Both the position numbers and the translations under genes were made by a program. A stretch of 64,000 nucleotides of DNA from Tetrahymena thermophila SB210. Lineage: Eukaryota > Ciliophora > Oligohymenophorea > Hymenostomatida > Tetrahymenidae. Position 1 is the stretch's first letter. Every line of letters starts with the position of its first letter. Below the pieces are notes generated by a model. It had not been told where the DNA came from, searched no databases, and saw nothing but the letters and a program-made list of their open reading frames with translations. Location: contig NW_002476352.1 in assembly GCF_000189635.1 (NCBI RefSeq), positions 62,001 to 126,000 of the forward strand, in the 5' to 3' direction. Of the stretch, positions 11,905-24,245 are shown piece after piece.

Positions 11905-14900
11905 TCAAAATTGATATAATTAGAAAGCATTTTTACTTTTAATTATATTAGTTAATATATTTTTATTTTATTTTTTGCTCAGTTAATAGATAATTTACTT
12001 AATCTCATTATCAGCCATTTCATTTTAGCTCAACAATTCAAATCCTTTTTCTGCATTCCAGATTTTAAAAGTCTCCTCATCGTGTTAGCATGTTATGAGA
12101 TATTTACCATCAGCAGAAAATAAAACTTAGGAAATATAAGTTGTAAGTCCTTCAATATTTTTTATCAGTTAAAATCCATTTTGTAGATTCCAGATTTTGC
12201 AAGTTTTGTCTAGTGAAGCAGTTGCAAGATACTTGCTATCTGCAGAAAAAGCAACTGATAGAATACTACTGTTATGTCCTTCAATCTTATTAACGAGTTC
12301 AAAACCATTTTTGACATTCCAGATTTTACAAGTGGTATCATCTGAACCTGTTGCTAGATACTTGTCATCAGCTGAAAATGCTACTGATTAAATAGTCTTA
12401 TCATGCCCTACAATTTTATTTGTAAGTTCAAATCCTTTTTCTAAGTTCCAAATTTTGCAGGTGATACCCTCTGAAATTGTGACAAGATACTTTCCATCTG
12501 ATGAAAAAGAAGTTGATGACTGATTGCTATTATATTTATCAATGCTATTTATTAGTTCAAACCCAGTTTCTACATTCCAGATCGTACAAATATTTAAAAA
12601 TGAGCCAGTTGCAAGATATTAGTCATCAGTAGAGAAAGCATTTGAGTAAATATAACCTGCATGATCTTAGATTGTATATACAAGTTCAAATTCTTTCTCT
12701 ACACTCCATATTTTACAAGTTTTATCTCTTGAACCTGTAGTGAGATACTTGCTATCTGAAGTAAAAGCAGCTGAGTAAACATTATCGGTATGACCAGTTT
12801 CAATTTTATTTATCAGCTCAAATCCGTTTTGCATGTCCCAGATACAACCATTTTTTTAAGAAAATGTTGCTAGATACTTGTTATCTGTTGAAAAAACAAC
12901 TTTTTAAATAAATCTAGTCTCCCCTTCAACCCCGTGTATGACTTCAAATCCTTATTCTACACTCCAAATAAAGCAAGTGCTATTATCGTCATCTATTCCT
13001 GTTGCTAGATACTTGCAATCAGCAGAAAAAGTAACTGATATAACTTATTTATCAAATCCTTGCATAACTTTGATGAGCTCGAATTCATTTTCCACTTCCC
13101 AAATTGAGCAAGTTTTATCTTGGGAACCTATTGCAAGATATTAACCATCTGGAGAAAAAGCAACTGAATTAACTGATTCACTATGTTATTCAATAGTAAT
13201 AATAAGTTCAAAACCTTTATGTACGTTCCAGATTTTGCAGGTATTATCATCTGAACCAGTTGCTAAATACTTGCCATTTGTAGAAAAAGCAACTTATCGT
13301 ATATTTGAAGTATGCCCTTCGATTGTATTTATGAGTTCGTAACCTTTTTCTATATTCCAGATTTTGCAAGTGCTATCCCAAGAACCTGTTGCCACATACT
13401 TGCCATCTGCAGAAAAATCAATTGAGTAAATACACTCAGTATGCCCTTCATTACTATATATAACTTCAAATCCTTTTTCTATATTCCAGATTTTACAGGT
13501 TTTATCATCTGAACCTGAAACGAGATACTTACTGTCTGCAGAAAAAGCAACAGAGTTTATTAAAGAAGTATGTCCTAGAATTGTATTGAATAGTTCAAAT
13601 CCTTTTTCCACATTCCAAATTTTGCAAATTTTATCATTAGAACTAGTTGCCAAATATTTGCCATCTGTAGAAAAAGTAACTGATGTAATTTAATCTCTAT
13701 GTCCTTCAATTTTATTTGTAAATTCAAATCCTTTTTCTATATTCCATATTTTGCAGGTATTATCATCTGAACCTGTTGCTATGTACTTTCCATCTGAAGA
13801 GAAAGCAACAGAGTAAACAGTTTTCCTTTCTTCAATAGTAATAACAATTTAAAATTCTTTTTCTACATCCCAGATTTTGCAAGTACTATCGAAAGAACCT
13901 GTTGCAAGATACTTGCCATTTGGTGAAAAAGCAACTGACTAGATTGCTCTATCATGTCCTTCAATGCTATTTATCAGTAAAAATCCTTTTTGGATATCCC
14001 AAATTTTGCAAGTAAAATCACTTGAAGCCGTTGCTAGATACTTGCTATCCGAAGAAAAAGCAACTTAATTTATTGCTTTTTGATGTTCTTTGATTGTACT
14101 TATGAGTTCAAAATCTTTTTGAGCATTCCAGATCTTACAAGTATTATCCCTTGAACTGGTTGCTAAATACTTTCTATCAGAGGAAAAAGCTACTGAGGTA
14201 ATCTTTTCTGTATGTCCTTCAATTTTAGTAAAGAGTTCAAATCCTTTATCTACCTTCCATACTTTGCAGGTCTTATCCTAAGAGCCTGTAGCAACATATT
14301 TACCATCTGCAGAAAAAGCAACAGATGTAATCCAACTAGTTTCTCCTTCTATTTTATTTAGCAAGTCAAATCCTTTTTCTACATTCCAGATTGAACAGGT
14401 TTTATCTTCAGAGCCTGTTGCTAGATATTTGTTATCTACTGAGAAAGCAACTGATGAAATACTACCTTTATGCTCTTTGATTGTATTTTAGAGTTAAAAT
14501 CCATTTTCAACAACCCAGATTTTGCAAGTTGTATCTAAAGAACCTGTGGCAAGAAACTTCCCGTCTGAAGAAAAAGAAACAGAAGATAATGCTTTAGTAT
14601 GTCCAGTTTCAATTGTATTAATGAGTTCAAATCCGTTTTCTAAATTCCAGATTTAGCATTTCTTATCATCGGAACAAGTAGCAAGATATTTACCATCATG
14701 AGTAAGAGATGAAAGAGTTAAACTAGAGGGAAAATTTTGAATATTTTTTATGATTTAGAGGCTTGATAAACTATAAATGTCAATTTCTTGGTTTTGAAAA
14801 GTGATAATGTTATTATTTGTTAATAAGGACTGCTCAGCTTAGATTCTATTTACATCAAGGAGCTTGAAACCACTTTAAATGTCACCGTAAAATACTTAGT

Positions 14901-17900
14901 TGGAAACTAATGTAGCAAGGTATTTTGAATTATTGATTGTTAAATTGGAAATAGGGAAGGAAAATGTAAAAGTATTAAGTATTTCAAAAGTTTCAGTATT
15001 TATCTCAAATAAAGACTTTTTTGCACTAACAACGAATATATTTTTGGGGTTGATTAAATGAATAGTTTTCAAAGGGGAATTAGTAATATGCTTTGAAATG
15101 AGCTGTTTATAAGATTTATTGTTATTGTGTTTAATATCAAATTAATTTATATAACCAGTTTTTGTGATAGTTACAAGAGTATTTTTATAAAAAATAACTT
15201 GATTAAATGAGAAAACATCTTCAGTATCACAATATTTCTAGAAACCACTAAAAACTGCATTTCTGGTGTTTGAAGTTTCATAATTTTCTAAATTTTATCT
15301 TTCTATCAATGAATCATTCAAATTGCAATCTATAAATTCAACTGATCTAGCAGGTTTAGAAGATATGTATGTTTAGGAGAATGAACATTTTTTGAAAATC
15401 AAATGAGGATAAGAAAATTTAGAAACAAAAAGAGCAGACAATAAGTTAGAGGCTCCAATATCTATATCGCTTATTTAAGTTTACTTAGAAATCGTAGATT
15501 TTTTAATGAATTATATGTATTTGTTTGTTTTAGAAATGTCATCCTGAGTATAAGTTTACTTAAAAAATGGTGAGCAAAGATAAGATTTCATTAATTTGTA
15601 AAGCTTTAAAAGAATTTATTACTCTGAAGCATTTTTTTAGTTGCTCATTATGATTCTTTTGTTAATATTAAATTATTTCAGTTATTAAATATCTAGCTTG
15701 AAGACATTATCTTAATGCAAATCGAAATCATATTTCATGGCTCTAGCAGCAAAATATTCAAAAAGAGACTTGTGTCTGAACTCAAATTCTTATTTTAAGT
15801 CTTCTCTTTCGACTTTCTATTTCTCAGTTTGAGACTATGTTTATTTAGATTTTGTTTATTCATTAAATTTCAATTAAATCCTTGTTACAACTCTAGAATC
15901 AACATAATTGTTTAATTTTTCAATAAGATCATCAACATTTATTTTACTTTTTTTGAAGAAAGCAGAAACTTCTTCTCTGATTTTAAATTAAATAGAATCT
16001 CTTGTTGTTGAAAGATAATTTGATTTTTAACCTTTTTAAATAAACATGTGCATCGCAATAAACTAGAAATATTCAAAGTAGCAAGATTCTACTTTTTCCA
16101 TTAATTCTTATTTTTACATATCAGTGATACTTAGTTTTTTCTATTATTCAATGAAAATTTTAGATTGTTTTTTGAACTGTTATGAAAAAAAGAGTTCTTA
16201 AATCTCAATCTAATCAGAGACTTCTTAAAAAGCATTGGATATATTTTCATTATTAAGGTCTAAATCATTAATCATTCTGGTTGCGAGATACAAATTTATT
16301 GGCAGCTTAAGCAATTAAGTCAATTATTTATTTTTAAAAATAATATCTTTAAGCTTATCATGCTATTCAGGATTAAAATCTTTGGTATTTTTTGACTATT
16401 GTTTATACTTTGATAAATAATCTTCGATGTCTTGATGAGTAATTTTTTCAAGTTTGAAGATTGCAAAAGAATTATTTTGACCTTTCATCCCTTGCGAATC
16501 ATAGTAGTTAAAGTAGATTTTAGCATCAGAAACTGTGATTTTTTCTAATCTAGAAGTTACGATAATTAAAGTATTCACCCACTCATTAAGTTTCAATTTA
16601 TGATAAACTTTAAAATAGTCTCCGTTGTATTCATCATAACCATCAAGCATGATTAGCTTATTTCTCTCAGATTTCTTTAATAAGTCAATATCTTTTCTCT
16701 ATATATTTACGGATTCTAGATAGTCTTCAATAGAAGGATTCTTACTGTCTAAAGAGTTGCATTTTATTATTAAAGGTATAAAATCTGATCTGTTGTCTTT
16801 GGTGTAATCTGAATCCCGATTCAGAAGTTCAACTTCTAACTTCTTTAAAAGCATTGACTTTCCAGATCCTCCTTCAGCTAAAATTGATATGATTTTACAT
16901 GATTATTCATTATTTTTTTGATTATTTTCTTCATCTCCCTCCTCTTCTTCTTAAATATCATCTTAAGAAACTACGAAGTTAGGAATGAGGAATTGATCAA
17001 TAATTTATTTGACTGCGTCTTTTTCTTCTGTGTTAATTTCTTATCCCTCTATATAAGTTATCTGTTAATTGACATATAAATGAATAGCTTCAAGTAGAAC
17101 ATCATCCTTGTGTGCCATTTAGAGCATTTTTTATCTTTATTCAACACTTTGCTTCCAAATTTCGACATAATACTTAGCTAGCTGCTTATCTAAATCATTT
17201 TCATTTTAAATGTCATATGCAAATTCATTATATTCTTATTTGTCGTCTAAATGCTTAGTAATTTGGTTTTTGAATTAATTTATTTGTATTAAAATTTGGC
17301 TCTTATCAAGGTGATTATGAATGAAATCAGCCAAAATTTAATTGTTTTAATAGGTAATCTTAACAGACTTTTGTTTTTCCTACAAATAGTTTGAGACTAT
17401 ACCAATCATTAAAGCATCAAATTCATTTTTTTTTTATAGTTGAGAGAGGATTTAGGCAAAATGTAAAAGCAACTAAGCTTTTAAATATCTAAATTGGTGA
17501 TTTTTGACCATAAAATTAGCTAAATTTTTAAGCTTATTAATGATACCGTCAGAGTATTCTTCAACTTACAAGAACTTTGATTAATTAATAATTAGTTCTA
17601 GCTTATTTTCTTTTTGCAATCTATTAGATAGCTCTTTAAAATTATCCTTTTTTTGCTACTTAGATAACAAATAATTTAATTGCATATAAACAAATAATCT
17701 TGTGTCATTATTTGTAATTTTTTCAGATTCTTCCAAATAAAAAATAATTTCTAAAATGTTATCAGAAAGATTATCTCCCATGAATTCAACTTTTTGTAGC
17801 CATAAAGACATCATATTATTGGTTAAATTATTGCTATTATAATTATAAGCAATCTCCTTTCCATCTTTAATAGCTTAAGCTGCAATTTACTTGACTTAAT

Positions 17901-19725
17901 TAAAGAATTTTTTTAATTTATCTAAATCAATTTCTGTTAAATTTTTGATGGCTCCAGAAATACTTACAAATCCTGCTCCAAATTTAACAACTTCGACTAC
18001 TCTTTCAAATATTTTGATTGCAATATGTTTATTAGCTTCATCTAGCCCTATTCTTTGAGAATTTAAAGCTTTTAAAATCTCAAAATATTGATAAAGATCC
18101 AAACATGCATGTCTCTCTTTATTTTCTTTGCAATATATAATGAGTCTTTATATTTTCTCGCCAATTTAATTGATGTCGGATTGTATTGATGATTTCGAAT
18201 CGCTTTATTTAATAATGAGCAAATAATTTATGAGTAAATTAATCAGATCAATCACTTTAAGTCTAATGTCTGTCTAAACTATTTATTCTCTAAAGTCATA
18301 TAATGCATTCTCGATGATTCTTCTGACATGTGTTTCTATTTCTTTTGCACTCACTTCTTCAGTATCAAAATATTCATCATATTTTTTGTTAAATTCTTTA
18401 AAAATTTTTAATTCTTCATAATTTGTATCTTCAGATTTCTAAATTTCAAAATCTTTCTTAAGCTATTCCTTTTCATCAATTATTTTTTCTATTTATTTTT
18501 ATTATTATTACTCTTTTTTTTTTGAATCCGCATTTTTAGAGGTAAGTTTTGGTTTGCTACCACATCCTCCTCCTCCTAAAAGTTTATTTTCCTTGAATTA
18601 GCATTAATCTTAAATCTATTTTAAGGATTTCTATTTAAGAGAACAAGATTATTTGGTTGAATAGTAAATTAGTTTCTATTTAAATTGTGTTATTTGCCTA
18701 CTCTAAATAAGATTGGATAGGTTTGCTCTTTAAGTCTAAGATAAGTCAAAGGTTAATTTTTAACTTGCTAAATTAGATGAAATATTTGAGTATTTTCTTT
18801 CACATTCTTTCGATATGTTTCTCTATTATTCTTATTACTTCTACTTTTCTTCTTAATTTTTGGATTGTTTATTTTATTCATTCCTGCAATATTTTCGGAG
18901 AGCTTTAAATTATTATTAACATTTTTCTTAATTATGAAATAATCCAATGTATTTCATAGCATTCTAATTATCATAGACTCTCATTACATTTTCCTAGTTT
19001 TCATGACCTAAAAATTTCAGAAAATAGCTTTGATGTTATATTTACATCACCTTTTATTAATATTTTTGTAAGATTTAATAGTAAGATCTATTTAGATACT
19101 CTTTCTACCAAGATTCAAGCTATCTGATAGTATTTATTTCTTTATAGACTCTCATAGCATTTTCCTTCTTTTTATGAGCTAAAAATGCTATTATAATACT
19201 TGCAGTCTATCTTGAATTTGCTTCTCTAAGATAAATCTGTTAGATCTATGAGTCAAATCTATTTAATAGCACTTCTCTTTAAAGCTGTCTTTGATTATAA
19301 AGACATTAATGAACAAAAGGAAGATCATATAACTCTTGAATCTCTGTCAAATGATGAGATAACTACTTTAGAATGACCTTCCTCATTTAATTTCTAGTAT
19401 TTCGCACTTGAGGATAAAATTGCTCTTCATCTAAGTGAGAATCCAAATGCTTAAATACCTCTTAAACCTGGTTTTGATCAAATGCAATCAAGTTAATTTC
19501 CTACCTTGTGTTTTCATACTTTTAGAGCAAATTAACTACTCTTGATAGTGTATCAAGATGGCTTAAAATTACCTCAGTTAATACCACTTCTTTAACATAA
19601 ATCTATGGGATTAATTTGAGTTCCTCTAAACTTTACAGTCTAATTATTTTTTCCTACTTTTTTGATACCTTTTAGCTGTTTTTGTTTGAATATTTAACAC
19701 TTTATCCTACTGATTTTACTCTCAT
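11905..19725 (-). CDS. NACHT-WD40 (NLR-like STAND ATPase) protein 1, 21 WD40 repeats
   Basis: A single uninterrupted ciliate-code frame of 7821 nt (2606 aa) starts MRVKSVGQ, a start shared with paralogs, and ends at TGA 11905-11907. The N-terminal ~380 residues are Gln/Lys-rich and divergent. They contain LSQTQRANLSNLI and then LLGGGGCGSKPK near residue 380. A helical region follows, then a NACHT NTPase: Walker A GGSGKS (952-957) and Walker B MLDGYDEY (1026-1033), with IIVTSR shortly after. The segment FRHKSLFEYFAARA (about 1315) matches the motif found after NACHT helical domains in NLRs. A degenerate propeller-like stretch precedes 21 WD40 repeats of 43 aa (about 1660-2560; SVAFSADGKYLATGS, TCKIWNVEKGFEL). 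Twenty-one repeats could form three 7-bladed propellers. Known family behaviour is ligand-triggered oligomerisation; a recognition role here is inferred. Confidence 0.88.
12030..14740 (-). repeat. WD40 repeat array of NACHT-WD40 gene 1 (21 units)
   Basis: The plus-strand hallmark (a/t)tccagattttgcaag recurs 21 times at about 129 bp spacing (12056, 12184, 12317 ... 14509, 14641). Most units encode WN(V/I)EKGFE, the signature of this gene and of gene 2 but not of gene 3. The repeats differ mainly at a few loop positions. Confidence 0.9.
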
Positions 19726-19749
19726 TTTTTTTACTAACACTTTTTCTAC
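19726..19749 (-). promoter_or_regulatory. Conserved 5' leader shared by NACHT-WD40 paralogs
   Basis: Read on the minus strand, gtagaaaaagtgttag followed by an A-run ends directly at the ATG. Very similar leaders precede gene 3 (50212-50231) and the relic at 59925 (59926-59951); gene 2 has a weaker match. It may be a transcription-start or translation-context element, or simply common ancestry. Confidence 0.4.
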
Positions 19750-20154
19750 AATTATTTATTAGCTATTGCTTTATTCAATATTACAAAATTTAATCTATCT
19801 ATATTATCTAAACAACAAAAGTAAAGATATGTTATTAAAAATCAAAGATATAAAGTTAATATTTTAAGATTAGGTTTTTCAAAGTTTACAAAAGTAATAG
19901 CCATACTAAAATAATCTCATTTAATTAAAACTAAAAAAATACAATTTATTAATTGTTAAGATAAGAAAGATATGCATATTTTTTGATTTCTTTCTTCAAG
20001 TATAATAAAGAGTAAATTTGAATAGATTAAATTTATGCTTAACGCTTTTCATTAAACAGCCCAATTCAAACATTTAAATACCATTAAAATATTGAAGAAA
20101 TGCTTAACAATGCAGATCAATATATTCCTCTTTTAAAAATTATTAGCTGGTACT

Positions 20155-20416
20155 ACAATAATAAATTTTAGTATGGTAGCACCAGTCAATTTAAATAAAA
20201 AATAAGGAATTTAATTAATATTTAAATATGTGAATTATTTTTAAAGCTATTAATAGCATAAAAAATGAAAAAAATAAATTAGCTTAAATTAAAAAATAAT
20301 TTTAATTTTACAAAAAAATAATAAATTTTAGTATGGTAGCATCAGTCAATTTAAATAAAAATGAAAAAAATCAATTAACTTAAATTAATAACTAATTTTA
20401 GTTTTACTAAAAAATA
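20155..20416. repeat. Interleaved direct repeats
   Basis: Pair one, 20155-20202 and 20317-20363, shares aataaattttagtatggtag and cagtcaatttaaataaaa. Pair two, 20261-20320 and 20357-20416, shares aaaatgaaaaaaat and cttaaatta. They look like an imperfect duplication of one segment with an internal deletion in the second copy. Confidence 0.7.
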
Positions 20417-20938
20417 AATGAGAGTTTTCAATAAATGTATTTTTATTCATTTTTAAAAACCAATAATTTTAATTGCTTTATTATATATACATTAAACAAA
20501 ATCTACATCAAAAATATGTTATAAAAATTATAGAATTAGAAAAATTAAGTAAAAAATAATTTTTTTAAAAAAATACACATTAATTTAGAATAGTGCATTA
20601 ACTTAGAGATACCTTAGCTTAAAACGAATAAGATATTATTATTGATAGTTATAATTCTTTTAAATTTTTTCAAATAATATCTAAAATTTTTATTTTGACT
20701 TTTATTTGGTTTTTTTAATTTTTATTTGAATAATTGCAAGAATTTTGATAAATTTTACAGAATTTCAACATAAAAATACTTGTTAATATGATTATTAATT
20801 TGACAATTAACATCAAATAAATGATTAAAATATCATGAATTATTAAATTGAGAAATTTATTATTAACTGCAGAAACAATATTTGAATTAGAAATATTAAG
20901 TTGACAAAATAAATATAATAAATAAATAATATTGAGAT

Positions 20939-20962
20939 ATTAGTATTAGTATTAGTATTAGT
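20939..20962. repeat. (TATTAG)4 microsatellite
   Basis: Four perfect 6 bp units lie 37 bp downstream of the PDI-like stop codon. Confidence 0.85.
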
Positions 20963-20998
20963 AATTATTTATTTTATTAAAATTGTTAAATTAATTGA

Positions 20999-22875
20999 TC
21001 AGAGTTCTTAGTTCATTTCAACCCAAGGGAAGCTATTAATTAAAAAAAAAAAATATGTTTAGATATGATTTCTTTGCATTCAAAAAATTTTGAATAAAAT
21101 GTTATTTACGTAGTCTTTTCCTTGAGGAACTTGAGGATATCTTCTTCAGTTCTGTCATCTTCGAAATCAAGTGGAGTAGATTTATTACCGTTTTGATAGA
21201 ACTTAATTGTGGGGAAACGTCTAATATTGACTCCAGGAACATCGTTAGCCGTGTAATCAATCTTGGCGATGATGATGTTGTGATTATGGTTGAGGGAGAG
21301 CTTCTTGGCAACGGCTTCTAAGATGGGAGCAAATTTCTTGCCATGACCCACCCAGGGAGCGTAGAATTGAACTAAGACATCCTTGTTGCTGTTAATAACG
21401 AGATCATCGAAACTGTTGCCGACGAGAACCTTGACGGGTTCGTCATTGGTAGCAGGGATATCTTCAGACTTCAAGTAAGTTTGGAGCTTACCAGAAAGGT
21501 AGTCACTAACGAATTAGTTAATGGTCGCAACGGTGATTTCAGAAGCAGTGAACTTGTATTTAAGGACTTAGTCGCTGGAGTGAACGAGCAGCAAAGCGGG
21601 GACTTAAGCAGTGTTTACACCTATGTATTAGGCGAGTTTTTCTTAGTTTTCGAAGTTTTCATCAGGCTTGGAGATAGAGAAGACTATCTTACCTCTGTTT
21701 TCTTCAGCAGAAGCAGCGAAAGCCTTTTCAGCTGCAAGGGAAGCTTCGTTGCTGTTGGAGAAAAGGAATAAAGTGGGGTTATCTTGTTAGAAGACCCTTT
21801 CTATGGCTCTGCCGTTGTATGGCATAACGATGGGGAAAGCGTAAGTGTCAACAAAAGTCTTCAAGTTATCTAGATTGAATGTACCAGTGAAATCATTTCT
21901 CTTTTCATCGAAGTGTTTATAGAGGACGAGGTTGTGAGCAGCAGCATTTTAAGCAATTCTCAAGTCAGCGTTGAAAACGTGAGCGAAAGCGAGGTCATAA
22001 TAAAACATAAGCAAATACTTGAAGGTTTCGTATTTGGTATCCTTTTCACTTTCCCCTTATAATTAAAAACAAATAAATTAATAATTGAATATTAATGGCT
22101 TATCTTTCTTAATCGATTAGACATTAATTAATTTTTTGATGGCTTGTTGGTAATTTATGTGCAAGTATGTTTTTTTAATGATGAATGAATGAATAACTAT
22201 CAATTTAGAGAATGTTAAGTATTTTAATTTGATAAATATATTTTATGTTTTAAAAATTTTATTTTTTTATGATGTCAACAAGAAGAAATTTAAAATTTTT
22301 GATGAAACATCTTAAAAAAGATTTTTTTATATGAGTTGCTATAGATAGTTTTTAATCTTTACATAATTTCATTTGTTTATTTGTTAATGTTTTGGATCTA
22401 ATTTTTTACTTAAATAAACAGAATAGGAATTTTATGGAGCTAATTTTTATATTATCTGTAAGGCTTCCATTCGTAATATTCTTTATAAAACTTCTCTGCA
22501 ATCATAAATGACTTTCATAATCCTCTAAAGTTAGTTACTACATTAAAATTATTCGAAATCTATTAAATATATTAATTAATTTTCTTGGGAGTAAACTTAT
22601 CTTAATGGAATGCTGGTTTCCATTAGCAGAAATTTATTTGATTTGATAGGCATTCGTTTGTTTTTAAATAAATAAATAAATACTCTTTATTGGTTTTTTC
22701 TAAATAATAAAAATAAAATATACTTACCAAAATAAACAATGGCGACTTGGTTCTTTTGAGTGAAGGCATTTAATTCTTCAGCAGTGTTAAGAGCTTCAGT
22801 AATAAAAAAAGCATCGGAAGTGCAAGTCAAAGCACCCACAAATAAAATTGTTAATAAAAGGAAAGTCTTATTCAT
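20999..22875 (-). CDS. PDI-family ER protein (b-b'-a') with cysteine-less active site
   Basis: Exons (plus coordinates) are 22728-22875, 21110-22055 and 20999-21032. They sum to 1128 nt (375 aa) with consistent phases. An N-terminal signal peptide (MNKTFLLLTILFVGAL, about 1-22) is followed directly by a b-type thioredoxin fold, a b' domain (FPIVMPY, about 120) and a C-terminal a'-type thioredoxin domain introduced by VKVLVGNSFDDLV. The expected WCGHCKK is WVGHGKK (W284, V285, G286, H287, G288), so both redox cysteines are gone. The cis-proline segment RRFPTIKFY is kept. The C-terminus reads WVEMNQEL, a KDEL-like ER-retention tail supplied by the 34 nt last exon. The N-terminal a domain of classical PDI is absent. 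Codon use is less AT-rich than in neighbours, as in highly expressed genes. Probably a chaperone or escort rather than an oxidoreductase; substrate unknown. Confidence 0.9.
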
Positions 22876-23524
22876 TTTTTTGGGTTTTTCTTGAATGATA
22901 TTTTTTCAATATTTATTATTTTAAAGATAATGATATTTTTTTTATTTTTATTTATTATTTTACAAGATATTTTCTGACTTTTATATGTGCTTTAATATCA
23001 AAAGAATCCCTATCTCCTTTCTTAACTCCTTAGTTTATTTGTCCTCAATAATTAGTTCGTTTTCTCTTTTCCCTACCCAGATTTGATTTTGCTAGAAATT
23101 TTAATAATTTTTCTTAATAATTCATAAGATTTCCATCAAACATCTAAAATTTGAAAACATTTATTTCCATTATTTTTTTATTGTTTTCAAAAGGTTTTTT
23201 TCATGCTTCATTGATATTAAAAAATTTATTATCACGATTCATAAGGTCTTTCAATTTTAGAAATCATATATTAATATTTGCTATCTCTTTTCAAGTTCAC
23301 CTAAGTTGTATATATTTTCATTTCAGAAAATTCCCCAAATTATATAATTTGTAAAAAAATATCTCTATTTTAATAATAAATAATCAGTTAATATATAGCA
23401 AGGAGTTAAAGCAGAAGATAATAAAACAAAAAAGTGAATTATATGTATGTAATAATATGTTAAACAGATTTGAAATAAGAATGCTGATTTATTCTTTATT
23501 GTTAAAAATATAGCATATAATAAG

Positions 23525-23691
23525 TTAATTTAAAGCCTCTATTCATTAATTAATTAATTTCCTAACACGTTGTTAAAATTGGTAACAGCACTTGTCAATA
23601 TCCTAAAAAAGATACTTTAATTAAAATCAAATATCTGATTATTTTTAAATAAACATAATACAATAAATAATAAACAACAAATTTTAGAAAT
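23525..23691. repeat. 167 bp direct repeat copy 1
   Basis: Runs from taatttaaagcctctattca to acaaattttagaaat. It matches 23699-23865 with only a handful of substitutions and small indels (cacgttgttaaaatt against catgttgttaaatt). Confidence 0.9.
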
Positions 23692-23698
23692 ATAATAA

Positions 23699-23865
23699 TT
23701 TAATTTATAGCCTCTATTCATTAGTTAATTAATTTCCTAACATGTTGTTAAATTGGTAACAGCACTTGTCAATATCCTAAAAAAGATACTTTAATTAAAA
23801 TCAAATATCTGATTATTTTTAAATAAACACAATACAATAAATAATAAACAACAAATTTTAGAAAT
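23699..23865. repeat. 167 bp direct repeat copy 2
   Basis: Second copy of 23525-23691, only 7 bp downstream. The high identity in non-coding DNA points to a recent duplication. Confidence 0.9.
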
Positions 23866-24245
23866 TTAAATCATATTAATTAATTTTGAGATTAAAAATT
23901 TTTTAATAAAGAAAGATATCTTTTCTCATTTGTTTATATATTTTTAATAAATAGAAAATCTCAACAAAATTAAGATAAATAATTTTTTAATATAAAAACT
24001 TTAGTAGAAACACATTTATTTATACTTTAGAAGACAAATAAATATCTTTAGATTAAAGAAATAATAAATATCTGTAGGTTAATTTTTTTTTAGGCAAGAG
24101 ATAAGAAACATATTGAAAAAGTCTTTTAAAGATAGATGCAAAAACTTTGAATTAAAAAGCACAAAGAATAGCAAAATAATTTAGAAGTAATACCTTAGTA
24201 ACAAATAAAATTAATTGGTTTCGTGCATGAATTTCAAAAATTTAT

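Larger units (their letters stand above)
19726..20998. other. Intergenic region with dispersed short direct repeats
   Basis: Upstream of gene 1 and downstream of the PDI-like gene. It holds two ~47 bp copies around attttagtatggtagca (20155-20202 and 20317-20363), a second ~60 bp pair (20261-20320 and 20357-20416) and a TATTAG microsatellite (20939-20962). No gene was seen. Confidence 0.6.

Noticed and set aside
12197-13144. Plus-strand ORFs over the WD40 arrays (also 51561-51761 and 61102-62631)
   Set aside because: They are complements of repeated WD40 coding units. Their apparent repeats reflect the minus-strand gene.
12030-14740. Regularly spaced repeats that could be mistaken for a CRISPR array or satellite
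   Set aside because: The period is 129 bp, the repeats are coding on the minus strand and encode canonical WD40 residues.
21481-21771. 96-codon plus-strand ORF
   Set aside because: Antisense shadow of the PDI-like exon 2, whose minus-strand frame has clear thioredoxin-family domains and consistent splicing.
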